Source: Vandiemenella viatica (Eukaryota; Arthropoda; Insecta; Orthoptera; Morabidae). Taken from it: 64,000 nucleotides of DNA. The notes below the pieces were generated by a model, which ran no database searches, was not told the origin of the DNA, and worked only from the letters and a program-made list of their open reading frames with translations. Of this stretch, positions 34,390-44,603 are shown piece after piece; within the stretch, counting starts at the first letter, position 1; each line of letters begins with the position of its first letter. Where the stretch lies: the NCBI GenBank assembly GCA_031002005.1, contig JARYHS010013631.1:68879832-68943831 (forward strand), given 5' to 3'. The translations under genes were made by a program, and so were the position numbers.

Positions 34390-35370
34390 ATATATATATG
34401 AAGTCTTTTGGTGATCCCCTGAAGGCTCGAACTGGGTATTCCAAAGATCACGTGACGGATGGTTTTGTTCTTCCCCACTACAGTTGCAATTCTGTGAATC
34501 TCTCATTCCCCATGTGTGAAGAGTAAAAGCAGAATCTGCCATGGCCTGACCTAACTCTGTTGAGAGCTGCCCAGGTCTTGCCAGGAAGGTCGAGTCCCTT
34601 TAGTGCCGGTTGATTATCGAACAGGGAGTGCCATTCTGGTGAGGCTGAGACTATCCACTCCAATCTCCATGCTTCTATTCGTTAAAATTGCTAGATATCC
34701 GTTTTAACAGTCTTAACATGCTTAACTTCAAGTCTCTGAAATTGTTTTCGTCGTTGATGGGGGAGATCGAAGTTATGACCAATCTTATTATATTGGGCAA
34801 GTAGGCGATTGCGTCGTCTTATCGTAGGCGGTTCGATGTTTCTCAAAACGGGTAGCCAGTACAGTGGAATGGAATGGATACTTCCACTAATTATCCGCAT
34901 TATCTGGTTTAAAATTACGTCAATCTTTTTGGAGTGGGTGCTACTTATCCAGGCAGATGAGCAGTACTCGGCTGCAGAATACACTAGGCTCAGTGCTGAT
35001 GTGCGGAGTGTAGAGGCGGATGCTCCCCAGGAGGTGCCAGTTAACTTCTGCAGAATATTATTTCTATTCTTAGTTTCACTGTAAGGTTGGTTGTACTACA
35101 AAGTCGATCAATTACGACTCTAAAATACTTCGGAAAGGGTTTATGTCGAAGGGGAGTGCCATCAAGACGAACGTCAAGTAAGATATTTCGCCACCAGACT
35201 GTTAAGATGGAAGACACTAGTTTCCGTTTTGCTGGAACTGGGTACGAGACACCATTTCTTGAAATAGTTGCTCAGGGGTTTTGAGGTCTGCTGTTAAACT
35301 ATTTTCAATTTGCTGAATGTTAAGGGATTGATCATTCTTCGCGCAATTCATGTGTTGGTGTGTTCTAAAC
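34390..35370 (-). pseudogene. LINE reverse-transcriptase C-terminal fragment
   Basis: On the minus strand from 35370 downward, pieces in several frames read SLNIQQIENSLTADL, LSNYFKKWCLVPSSSKTE, NILQKLTGTSWGASASTLRT, VYSAAEYCSSAWISSTHSKK, MRIISGS, WLPVLRNIEPPTIRRRN, TWAALNRVRSGHGR and a CNCSGEE tail. This is the conserved region after the YxDD box through the thumb to the Cys-rich C-terminus of a common arthropod LINE. At least three frameshifts break it. The catalytic part would lie at higher coordinates, where the sequence becomes unrecognisable and then runs into the N gap. Confidence 0.7.
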
Positions 35371-35579
35371 TGATGTTTTTAGTTAAAAGCGCCACTTGAA
35401 GTTAATAGTGAAATCTGGGCAACGGATTCTTGACACGCTCACGGGGTCAGTGAAAATTTCAGTTAGTTATAAAATTACTTCTGGGGAGCTTTTAGATCCA
35501 GTCTCACATCATAACATTGATTCATGGCTACAGAGCAATAGTGTAACATTGGTGCAGGGATAAATGTATATATCTATCT

Positions 35580-36579
35580 NNNNNNNNNNNNNNNNNNNNN
35601 NNNNNNNNNNNNNNNNNNNNNNNNNNNNNNNNNNNNNNNNNNNNNNNNNNNNNNNNNNNNNNNNNNNNNNNNNNNNNNNNNNNNNNNNNNNNNNNNNNNN
35701 NNNNNNNNNNNNNNNNNNNNNNNNNNNNNNNNNNNNNNNNNNNNNNNNNNNNNNNNNNNNNNNNNNNNNNNNNNNNNNNNNNNNNNNNNNNNNNNNNNNN
35801 NNNNNNNNNNNNNNNNNNNNNNNNNNNNNNNNNNNNNNNNNNNNNNNNNNNNNNNNNNNNNNNNNNNNNNNNNNNNNNNNNNNNNNNNNNNNNNNNNNNN
35901 NNNNNNNNNNNNNNNNNNNNNNNNNNNNNNNNNNNNNNNNNNNNNNNNNNNNNNNNNNNNNNNNNNNNNNNNNNNNNNNNNNNNNNNNNNNNNNNNNNNN
36001 NNNNNNNNNNNNNNNNNNNNNNNNNNNNNNNNNNNNNNNNNNNNNNNNNNNNNNNNNNNNNNNNNNNNNNNNNNNNNNNNNNNNNNNNNNNNNNNNNNNN
36101 NNNNNNNNNNNNNNNNNNNNNNNNNNNNNNNNNNNNNNNNNNNNNNNNNNNNNNNNNNNNNNNNNNNNNNNNNNNNNNNNNNNNNNNNNNNNNNNNNNNN
36201 NNNNNNNNNNNNNNNNNNNNNNNNNNNNNNNNNNNNNNNNNNNNNNNNNNNNNNNNNNNNNNNNNNNNNNNNNNNNNNNNNNNNNNNNNNNNNNNNNNNN
36301 NNNNNNNNNNNNNNNNNNNNNNNNNNNNNNNNNNNNNNNNNNNNNNNNNNNNNNNNNNNNNNNNNNNNNNNNNNNNNNNNNNNNNNNNNNNNNNNNNNNN
36401 NNNNNNNNNNNNNNNNNNNNNNNNNNNNNNNNNNNNNNNNNNNNNNNNNNNNNNNNNNNNNNNNNNNNNNNNNNNNNNNNNNNNNNNNNNNNNNNNNNNN
36501 NNNNNNNNNNNNNNNNNNNNNNNNNNNNNNNNNNNNNNNNNNNNNNNNNNNNNNNNNNNNNNNNNNNNNNNNNNNNNNN
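35580..36579. other. Assembly gap, 1000 N
   Basis: Exactly 1000 N, a conventional scaffold gap of unknown true length. Any open frame drawn across it is meaningless. Confidence 1.
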
Positions 36580-37358
36580 AGGGATGTAGTTAAGTATGAT
36601 TTACTATAGAAAACTTGAGGAAACGAGGTTGATACTCATCAAAACTGTGGAAAAATGCCTCACATATGACAGGTACTGCAATAGTGAAAATAGTGTAGAA
36701 TTCCATCCAAAATAGTGGTGGTTGCATTTACAAGCCAGCGAAGGTTTGAAAACTGATAGAATGTGCCGAACACGGTGGTTATACCTTGATTGTTGAACTA
36801 CTCTCCAAAAACCCACTGTACCAACGGCGTCTGACACTTTCTTTCAAAAAATCATTTCTCTGAGGTCTACTCATGGGAAAAGGACGCCTGTAGATCCACA
36901 GCACGAACTACGTCTAGCCGCGGATTCCCGTGGCGCGTAGTTTTGTAGACCGCGCCCAGGCTACCCCTCGCCACCTCCCGGCCACGTTGTCTAGCGTCGT
37001 GTCGTTTCAGCTACCCGGGCGTTTGATGTTTACCGACTGGGTGAATGATACAGGGGCTAGCTTTACACTGTGTTTCAAAATAGCTTCTCTGAGGTCTAGT
37101 GGTGGGGAAGGGACGCATGTTACTGGCTGGACGCTCACGTGATTGCGAGGTGAACAACGTATGGGCTTTTCGTACTATTCCCTGTGCTAGGGTTTCTCAT
37201 AGAAAGTGAAAATGCAGCCTTTCCTCAGAGCAGGAGTCTTATCGCTTGTAAACACGAGAGATAGGTTGCTACGGCTGGCATGATTCAGAAAAGCAAACTG
37301 CTTTTCTTAACACTAATAGTTACTACAAAATAAAAATTTATTTCAGTATGTGTATCTG
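36580..37358. repeat. Unidentified sequence with a direct repeat 233 bp apart
   Basis: A segment of about 48 bases near 36839 (CTGAGGTCTACTCATGGGAA) recurs near 37072 (CTGAGGTCTAGTGGTGGGGA) in the same orientation. A GC-rich block with TAGTTTTGTAGACCGCGCCC lies between. No gene is recognised. Confidence 0.4.
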
Positions 37359-38388
37359 TATGAGGGATGATCAGAAACTAAGGTTACAAAGCCTGAAGAA
37401 AAACGTGTACATTTTATTTTACACAGCCAACTGATAGTACATCTATTAAGTTATTTTTCGACATGGTCTCCATATCGGTTTAGGCACTTGCCACACCGTG
37501 GGATCAGTTTGAATATCTCCTCCTGGTAAAAATCCTATCCTTGCGTTTTCAGCCACGTTGTCGCGAGGTGTTTCACCATCTCGTCTGAAGCGAATCGTCG
37601 GTCTCCTAGGTGCTGCTTCAAGTGATAAATAATGTGAAAGTCGCTCGGAGCGAGGTCCGGACTGTAGGAAGGGTGGTCGGTGATCCTCGTCGGTGACGTT
37701 TTCTCTACCTGCCGCACACTTTCTACGCCATTCTGCGACATGCAGACGAGACATTATAGTCTCCCGTAAACCTTTACCAGCTTGTAATAGAACAGGCATA
37801 ATGCCTTTTACTGTAATTTATTTAATTTCACAGAACTAACAGTGTTTAATATAAGCTCTCTGATGAGGCATAGTATGAGTATCGCTGACAAGAGTGATGG
37901 CGCATGAATTGTATTGAATTATTAATCTGGATTAAAAATAACGTTATTATTTACTATTTTTCCTACCTTTAATTGTACAGAAACCTGCAATCTGAGTAGA
38001 CGAAGTGTCTGGAATCTTGCTTCTGTAGGGAGGAGCAAGTTTAAAGATAAAATAAATAAGTTTCAAATGTGTACTGATTTCTTGTGTGTGCAACTGCAAT
38101 ATTATACAGACAAGAAAATAAATTTAAAATAGCTACAAGCTGTCGGTTCATTTCAGCCGTGGTTACATGTCTCGCCCACAGAAATACAGTAACTTAGCGA
38201 ATTTATTCGTGAGACGAGTTTTCCAAACGAGTCGGCATTTGTGTTTACCAACACAGGTAGCGGGTGGCTGAAATTATGCACAGTTCCCAACCGCATGTAC
38301 GAAATTACCGCACGCTACTAACTTCTCTATAACGGACTATACTCGAGGAATATCGGCCTTCTAACCATTGTTTGTGATCATCCCTCGT
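37359..38388 (-). mobile_element. mariner-family transposon remnant
   Basis: The ends are inverted: left TGAGGGATGATCAGAAACTAAGG, right in reverse complement CGAGGGATGATCACAAACAA. TA flanks both. The minus strand near the left end encodes the C-terminal part of a mariner transposase. The other half of the element (37800-38340) has no transposase similarity I can see, so the 5' part is deleted or replaced. Confidence 0.75.
37440..37780 (-). pseudogene. mariner transposase C-terminal fragment
   Basis: The minus strand reads YSPDLAPSDFHIIYHLKQHL followed by GDRRFASDEMVKHLATTWL, then after a stop FYQEEIFKLIPRCGKCLNRY and GDHVEK. YSPDLAPSD holds the third catalytic Asp of the DD34D triad, and CLNRYGD is the usual mariner C-terminus. 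The first two acidic residues and the DNA-binding half are absent. Upstream, the short SRLHVAEW-like stretch is in another frame. This is a dead fragment. Confidence 0.75.
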
Positions 38389-38399
38389 AATACGCAGGA

Positions 38400-38991
38400 G
38401 GTATCCAAATATTACAAGCGGAATGGAGGTTTGGTTTCGATTTCCTTCCCGTTTCTGTTCGGGACCTAATGGCCTCGAGCAAAAGAAGAAACCTTGTCGT
38501 GTGTTGCGGAGCCGAGAGCTGGCTTGCGGGGGCGGTGGTCGGTCGGTTCCGGTGCGGCGGCGTCACCGCCTGCTAAGTGTTATTGATCCCACAGTCTCAT
38601 TACGAGTGGCGGCCCGTACGCATGACTAACTGCGGTCTAATCCATTGTCCGCACAATACGCCAGAGTGGATGCTAATAAAAGCCATAACCAGCCGCCTGC
38701 CCGGCTATGACAACCCAATTCCCAGGCCGGCCCCTCGGACACATTTATCACCGGAGGGACGGAGCGGGGCTGCTGGAAGCCAGCCGAGGAGCTGCCCTGG
38801 GGTAACCTGACCTCCTCGGCTGGCTTCCTGAGCAGACCTCGGCGGCCTGCCACTATGAGAACAGTGAGTGGTGTCATTACGTCTACCCCAGTATCACGCC
38901 TATGTGTACTCTCCAACATTCCTACACCACACTGCTAGGTATGTGGCTGTATGAAATAATTACTCCAAGATTCACTTTCCACTTTTTACCG
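38400..38991. other. GC-rich stretch, no gene recognised
   Basis: GC content rises sharply against the surroundings and open frames appear on both strands without motifs. It includes the perfect hairpin at 38775-38828. It could be a host regulatory region or exon, or an unknown repeat. Confidence 0.35.
38775..38828. other. Perfect 17-bp hairpin
   Basis: GGAAGCCAGCCGAGGAG (38775-38791) is exactly complementary to 38812-38828 across a 20-base loop. The stem is GC-rich and partial pairing continues outward (GCTGCT with GAGCAG). Confidence 0.9.
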
Positions 38992-39230
38992 AGCGTATTG
39001 CGTGAACGGTTCACTTTCTGGCCTCGCATTTGGGAGGACGATGGTTCAAATCCCCGTCCGAGCATCCAGATTTGGGTTTTCTATGGTTTCCCAAAATCAC
39101 TCGCGAATGCCGGGATGTTTCCTTCAAAAAATGGCCATGGCTGAATTACGTCCCGTTCCTTGCCCCTATCCCATTCTGCCTCTAATGACCTCGCTGTTGA
39201 CGAGGTGTAAAGCCCAAGCAAAAAAAAATT
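38992..39230 (+). mobile_element. SINE copy, near full length
   Basis: The head CTGGCCTCGCATTTGGGAGG and box B GGTTCAAATCCCCG precede the family body (CCAGATTTGGGTTTTC, CAAAATCACTCGCGAATGCC, AATGGCCATGGCTGAATT) and the tail CTCTAATGACCTCGCTGTTG, ending in an A-rich run. Confidence 0.85.
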
Positions 39231-39514
39231 GTTTATTTTTCTTTCAAGCCATCGACTCCATCCAAAGATTTTAAGTACAAACATAAAGAAATGTTCCAGC
39301 GATCAAGCTCACACACTTCGCAGATACTTTTGAAAAATTCAGAATTGTTCAAAAAGTTCCGACCGACGTTTCTCGGATTCTAACAATACTTAAACAATTA
39401 AAATCCGTACAAAGCTGGAAGGTATCGGGTAGTTTTAGGGAATTGTGGTGTATTGGATGGTTATTGGTAGATGGAAGCGAAGAGATGGCTATGAACAAAA
39501 ATTATCACTTGGAT
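39231..39514. other. No recognised feature
   Basis: AT-rich DNA between a SINE and a hAT MITE. Confidence 0.5.
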
Positions 39515-39906
39515 CAGTGTTTCCCAACGTGGGGCAATTTGGTTTTTTTAGGGGGGCAATTTACAAATTGACTTGATACGACTTTACCGCTTTCTCTTTG
39601 CGTTATTTAAACGCAATGCCAGATATTGTTACAAAATATAGCAAAAAAGCAAATTCTTAAAAGGATCACACTAAATTGCCATAATAAATGTTTATTATAA
39701 ATCTTTTGAATTTGAATTTTAGTATTTCAATATATGTTTTTTAATTTTACTTACTGTGTTTTATGATAATATTAAATTGTTTTCTTTCAAAAACCATCCT
39801 ATATCAGTTTCTTTAATAACAAATAATTTTTTTATTAAAAATTATATATGGGGGGCAAAAAAATGTTGAAAGTGGGACATGACCCAAAAAAGGTTGGGAA
39901 ACACTG
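39515..39906. mobile_element. hAT-type MITE with perfect 8-bp duplication
   Basis: It begins CAGTGTTTCCCAACGTGGGG and ends with the inverted AAAGGTTGGGAAACACTG. ACTTGGAT lies on both sides (39507-39514 and 39907-39914). The 392-bp interior is AT-rich and non-coding. Confidence 0.9.
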
Positions 39907-39914
39907 ACTTGGAT

Positions 39915-40335
39915 GCAGGCAGGAGAGAGAGGTAATTATAATATATATATGAGAAGGGATGAGAGGGGGGATTAGGAATTTGAATAAATTTCAGAGGGAA
40001 ATGTACCTTAAACTATGAAAGAATTTAAGACAAAAATTTTTGAAGCGCGAAGGTAAAAGTGTAGGAAAACGTCCAACGGTATGTATGCTCTATCGACATT
40101 AACTTGAATAAGTTTAAAAAATATATATTTGAGATATGAAAATTAACTTAGGAATGTGTGACTTTACTCGAGTTGTGTTTAAATAGCAATAAGTTGGATT
40201 AGAACACTGTAAATATACGTTGATGTCTCCTGGAAAAATCGCGGGAAAGAGACGGTTTGAGCTGGCGGCACAGTAGTGCTCTAAGGCCGGTGCGCCGCCA
40301 TCTTGGATTTCCCCCCTCCCCCCGCCGCGCACGTG
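39915..40335. other. Left flank of palindrome, GC-rich at its end
   Basis: AT-rich to about 40220, then GC-rich with CGCGCACGTGCC just outside the arm. This resembles the arm's own sub-terminal motif at 40633-40663, so the original element may extend slightly further left than the mirrored part. Confidence 0.5.
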
Positions 40336-40690
40336 CCGCCAGACCACCCACGTCGCGCAGGTGTTCGCCTGGCCACGTGCCCACCATAAATCATCAACAC
40401 CTGTCATCAAGCTGTCAAGAAGGCCACGTGCCACGTTGTTACTGGTCATAAATCGTATTCTAATGAGTGTCGTGTGACCAAATCGTCTAAATGGCTTATT
40501 ATTATTTTTTAAACCTTAATTACAGTACAATATTCACTTTAGTATTACATTCTTGTGGTGTGACATATCGAAGGCGGGCCGGCGCCAACTTGTGGTCAGT
40601 TTGTGGTCATTCCCGCCCCCGCCCCCGTCGCAGCGGACGCACGTGCCGCGCAGGTGTTCGCCTCAGATCATAAATGGGAATAATATGCTA
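40336..40690. repeat. Sub-terminal motif cluster at left arm end
   Basis: CACGTG-containing blocks (GGCCACGTGCC, GGCCACGTGCCACG, GCACGTGCCGCGCAGGTGTT) alternate with CATAAAT then CTAATGAG blocks (TCATAAATCGTATTCTAATG; TCATAAATGGGAATAATATG then CTAATGAG). The same motifs are inverted in the right arm at about 60040-60370. Repeated sub-terminal motifs are common transposase-binding arrays in DNA transposons. Confidence 0.5.
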
Positions 40691-40737
40691 ATGAGGCTAC
40701 GCGGCGGGATCGTCGCGGGGATTACGTAATATTTCAG

Positions 40738-41240
40738 GCAGTGCAAGACCCCACCCTGGGGGCACAAATCTGTACCTAGGTGAATGTGTATGAATGTTTT
40801 GCAAATAGTGTTTGTGTGTGAAGAGGAAATATACCGTTTATCTGTGTATCTAGTTGGTAAATATATACAGTGCACTGCTTAGGTTGCTGCAAAAACATGT
40901 ATACCAGTATAGTTCAAATATTTCAATGCTGTACATATTTAAAAAAAAATATGGAAAGTTAAAATTCTGCGTCCTCACGAATGCGAGACCAGGGTTCAGA
41001 TATAGACGACATTTCGTTTATGACCCTACCCTGGGGGGGCACAAATCTGTACCTAGGTGAATGTGTATGAATGTTTTGCAAATAGTGTTTGTGTGTGAAG
41101 AGGAAATATACCGTTTATCTGTGTATCTAGTTGGTAAATATATACAGTGCACTGCTTAGGTTGCTGCAAAAACATGTATACCAGTATAGTTCAAATATTT
41201 CAATGCTGTACATATTTAAAAAAATATGGAAAGTTAAAAT
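40738..41240. repeat. 278-bp tandem repeat, left arm, about 2 copies
   Basis: Units are marked by CCTGGGGGCACAAATCTG at about 40752 and the same with two more G's at about 41031. Each unit ends with a segment matching the SINE head (CGTCCTCACGAATGCGAGAC in this orientation). The Met-Val-Asn-Ile-Tyr open frames inside each unit are by-products of the repeat. Confidence 0.9.
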
Positions 41241-41920
41241 TTATTCACAAATTCGCCTATTCCTCTTAGGCAGGTGGTCGTGGGTTCAAAGTTCTAAAAC
41301 ATATAAATTAAGATTTAATCTTTAAATAGTGTTACGGCATATCAATTTACAAGTAATTTTTCTACCAAGTGCAGAGAAATTTATTCTATGAGAATCTGTC
41401 GAGCCGTTTTCGAGATACTAGTTTTAACGTTATATGATGTTGAATAAGCCGCCCGCCCGCTGACTTGAATGAATTTCATATACCCCGCAGCCAGCAGGCC
41501 ATCCCAACCCTACCTGGAGCCGCACCGCAATGTATTATACTGTTTGGGCCCGCACGAAAAAAAAAAATCCCATCGACCGCCATTAATTTCTTTGTCCGCC
41601 CCATCTGTTTTGAGAGGTGTCCTCCTAACAAAACGTGCCGCCACCCCTTCATGATATAATAATTGTAGATTGCACATGAATTCAGAGTACAGATACATTA
41701 TTTTTTATTCGTTGAATACGAAATAACGAAATCCTTGATAATTTCCAACATGAATACGACAAAAACATTCTGAAAGCTGTGAACATTTCAACGATTGGGC
41801 AAATAAATCTGGTATTTCAGATAGTGTACTAAGTACCTAGGTTATATTCCCAAACATCGCCACAGTATGTGTGGAGTAAGAACAAACGACATTATTGATA
41901 CTGGCTGGTACTGTGAGTAA
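41241..41920. other. Left arm, no gene recognised
   Basis: Mostly AT-rich, with a GC-richer patch at about 41448-41650 (GCCGCCCGCCCGC and a CGCACG then A-run). It is mirrored at about 56305-56980 in the right arm. Confidence 0.5.
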
Positions 41921-42080
41921 GCATTCAGCCACGGCCTTTTGAAGGAATCATCCCGGTATTCTCCTGGAGTAATTTCGGAAACCATGGAAAACCGAAATCC
42001 GTATAGCCGGAAGAGGATTCGAATCTTGCGTCCTCCCGAATGAGAGGCCAGAGCGTTACCTCTCACCCACCACGCTCTGT
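41921..42080 (-). mobile_element. SINE copy in left arm (mirrored at 56142-56300)
   Basis: On the minus strand it reads GAGCGTGGTGGGTGAGAGG, CTCTCATTCGGGAGGACGC and box B GATTCGAATCC, then the body GGATTTCGGTTTTCCATGG, CGAAATTACTCCAGGAG and AAAAGGCCGTGGCTGAATGC, where it stops without a tail. The inverted copy in the right arm is essentially identical. Confidence 0.8.
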
Positions 42081-42217
42081 CACAGAATTCTCACATTTAC
42101 TCAATAAAGAGGGCGACGGCTGCAGAAAAACCTAATTAACCCACAGAAAGACTTGGGATATCAGCATCGAAGGGGTCAGAACCGGGAAAAAAGCGTTAAT
42201 AAGCTGACTCTGTCGAA

Positions 42218-42460
42218 ATGAATTTGCTTCTCCCTGCCATGTGTGCTCCATTTCTTTTTCTTTATGGGCATGAAAGCTGTACCGAGAGAAAAGAATTGAA
42301 GCTTTCGAAATGTATTTGTATCGTCGTCTCTTACACATATCTTGGGGTGCTGAAAATCTCAAACGAAGAAGTACTTCATAGGATAGAGAAACAGAAAGAA
42401 CCGCCCCCCTATGTGGACCGCTACATACAGGCAGGAAAATACTTTCTGGATTTTCTATAG
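42218..42460 (+). pseudogene. LINE reverse-transcriptase tail remnant (mirrored at 55763-56005)
   Basis: The frame reads LFLYGHESCTERKELKLSKC, then TYLGVLKISNEEVLHRIEKQ. YG-x-E-x-W/C followed by a basic helix and SNEEVLxRI resembles the C-terminal part of several insect LINE ORF2 proteins. It is short, lacks any catalytic motif, and ends in an unrelated run. Moderate doubt remains. Confidence 0.35.
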
Positions 42461-42849
42461 CCAATTGCTCTCATTAAAATCTAACTATTTACCAAGATAC
42501 TTCAGACTTTTATCAACGAATACTAACGCGTTATTTTTAATATTATCACTTTCTGTGCAGAATCCGACTTACACAGTTCTTTCCAAAAAGTTATCGCACA
42601 TCAGGTTTCAGTTTAGCGTGGTACGTGAATAATCATTATTATTTATAAATGTGTTGTTCTCGAGTACTAGATGAAATGTGAAGTGATAGGATGATTTCTG
42701 AGATCTTGTCAAACTAAGTAGCTCATTTCGACTTACGGATTGCAGTGAACAGTTGTAAGTGTAAAATATAGATTTCTAATGTCAAGGTAGTGGCACTGAT
42801 GAAACTCGACCGAACTATTTTCAGTGTTATGTTTCCTGTTTGTTTGAAA

Positions 42850-42990
42850 ACACAGAACTGTCGAGGTCATTAGAGGCGGGATGGGACTGCAGACTTTGAA
42901 CTGGAGGGAATTCGGCCATGGCCTTTTGACATTCACCTGGAGTGATTTAGGGAAACCATGGAAACAAAAGTTAAATCTGGATGGTCACCA
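42850..42990 (-). mobile_element. SINE fragment upstream of protease (mirrored at about 55234-55374)
   Basis: On the minus strand it reads CCATCCAGATTTAACTTTTG, CATGGTTTCCCTAAATCACT, CCAGGTGAATGTC, AAAAGGCCATGGCCGAATTC and CTCTAATGACCTCGACAG. It abuts the protease frame and supplies the ATG from which that frame is open, so the protease's own start has been lost or displaced. Confidence 0.75.
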
Positions 42991-43386
42991 TACAGAAAAG
43001 ACGGATCAGGATTGAAGAAAAAAAAAAAAAACTCTGTCCAGCCGCTGACGGACAGGGATATATATAGATATGTAAAGCGTCTGCGTATACCTCATTTTCG
43101 AGGTGTATTCATGCGTGATGAATTACCTGAAAAAATTCGTCATCATGAATGTGGAATAGTGAACTTGGACAGTGCTGAAAATGACGGAACACATTGGGTT
43201 GCATATATAAAGTACAAAGAAGGTGTAGTTAAATATTTTGACAGTTTTGGTGACTTACCCCCACCATTGGAATTGCAGCGATACTTTGCGGGCAACAGAA
43301 TACTGTACAACGTACAACGTCACCAGGAATACGGCACACACGTATGTGGCCACTTGTGTTTAAAGTTCTTGTATGAAAATATTTGA
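42958..43386 (+). CDS. Adenain-like cysteine protease (C5 family), left-arm copy
   Basis: The 142-codon frame ends TGA at 43384-43386. Homology begins after an A-run, at about LTDRDIYRYVKRLRIPHFRG (from about residue 29); the first 28 residues come from SINE and poly(A) sequence. Motifs are FRGVFMRDELP, CGIVNLDSAE, GTHWVAY (catalytic His), KYFDSFG (Asp), then a Gln in VQRHQE and CGHLCL (catalytic Cys). The order His-Asp-Gln-Cys is that of adenovirus maturation proteases and of the PRO gene of Polinton/Maverick elements and adintoviruses. No polymerase, integrase or capsid gene is recognisable nearby. The domain is short but complete for the core. Whether it is expressed is unknown. Confidence 0.8.
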   Translation: METKVKSGWSPYRKDGSGLKKKKKNSVQPLTDRDIYRYVKRLRIPHFRGVFMRDELPEKIRHHECGIVNLDSAENDGTHWVAYIKYKEGVVKYFDSFGDLPPPLELQRYFAGNRILYNVQRHQEYGTHVCGHLCLKFLYENI

Positions 43387-43390
43387 CATC

Positions 43391-43775
43391 GCGAGAAATG
43401 CGGTACAGACCACAGTTAGTTGGAAAAAATGGAAGAATACATACTTTCTGCAGAAACAGCGGTAACAGAAATAGACTAAACGCGTGAAAAATTACCTCAC
43501 CTTACACTGATTTCAAAATGCCTACAGTCGCAATACAGAAATTCACCGAAGATAGCATCCACTAAGTTCTAGATCATGTTAGATCATTCATGAAATTTTT
43601 CGTCAGTGCCAGTATACGAGTCTGTTTCGTAGACTAAATGGATCTCGTGTACAACCTCCAAAGGGCACATGTGAATAGTTCTTATCCCGACACATGCGAA
43701 AAATGCGGTACAGACCACAGTTAGTTGGAAAAATGGAAGAATGCATACTTTCTGCAGAAACAGCGGTAACAGATG
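43391..43775 (+). repeat. Direct repeat of about 84 bp after the protease
   Basis: ATGCGGTACAGACCACAGTT through AAACAGCGGTAACAGA occurs at 43397-43471 and again at 43700-43772. Both copies start with ATG and read MRYRPQLVG before diverging. They could mark a short gene that followed PRO. A further open stretch downstream (43780-43938) has no known motif. The pair is mirrored in the right arm at about 54450-54830. Confidence 0.6.
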
Positions 43776-44603
43776 CATAGCATATTGTCGGGGATTGGCA
43801 CGTATCTAAAACTGTCACGAACTGCACCACTCAAGAACAAGCTAGGAAAGGTGCCAAGCACAAACTTCGAAAGTATATACCTTTTAGGACTTACAGAATA
43901 TTGACAACTTATACATGCACACACCAGTGTCAAGGATCATGAAAATATGCTCGGCCTCACAAATATTGACAGATGTTTCGGAATTTCTCGAGTTAACAGT
44001 CCAATCCTCATTCTGTTTCTATTTACCGCATACTTTGACAAGGCGTGTAGTGGGCATTCGCCTGGAGTGATTTCAGGAAACTATGGAAAAAATAACTTAA
44101 AACTGGATGGTCGCTTCCCGAATGCGATGCCAGAGTGCTATCGCTCGCCCAACAGTCATTGTCAATCCTCTTACGCACCCCAACTCATAAAATCCCGAAA
44201 TGTTATGAAAATCGCAAAACATAGTGAATACAGGTAAAATATCGCCAAAAATTATGTAATATTCGCTCTACGAAAGAAGTCATAGACTGATATGCTAGAA
44301 GATGACTGAGGATGTATCAGTTTCATTAAGAATTCACCATTCCTCAGTTTAGATGTCCTAAATTACTTTATATGGACACAGTTAGCTTGGCAGGTAGAGT
44401 TCCATAGTGAAAAGGTTGTCGGTGTTATGAAGGACGATGCGAATTGCACCCTGATTGTGGAGTTTGCTGGGTTACGGGGCAAAAAGTGTGCATTCTGGCT
44501 CGAGACCGACCAAACCTGTAACATTTTATTTTTTTTTATTTTTGCTGGATACCAGTTAACCAGTGGAGATGCTACATTTTGTGCTTAGGTACATCTCTTG
44601 CGG
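43776..44603. other. Left arm, mostly unidentified
   Basis: It contains a SINE fragment (44052-44160, minus: CGACCATCCAGTTTTAAG, CTGAAATCACTCCAGGCGAA). Otherwise no recognisable gene. It is mirrored at about 53620-54450. Confidence 0.5.

Noticed and set aside
35564..36589. 341-codon open frame of unknown residues
   Set aside because: It consists almost wholly of the 1000-N gap.
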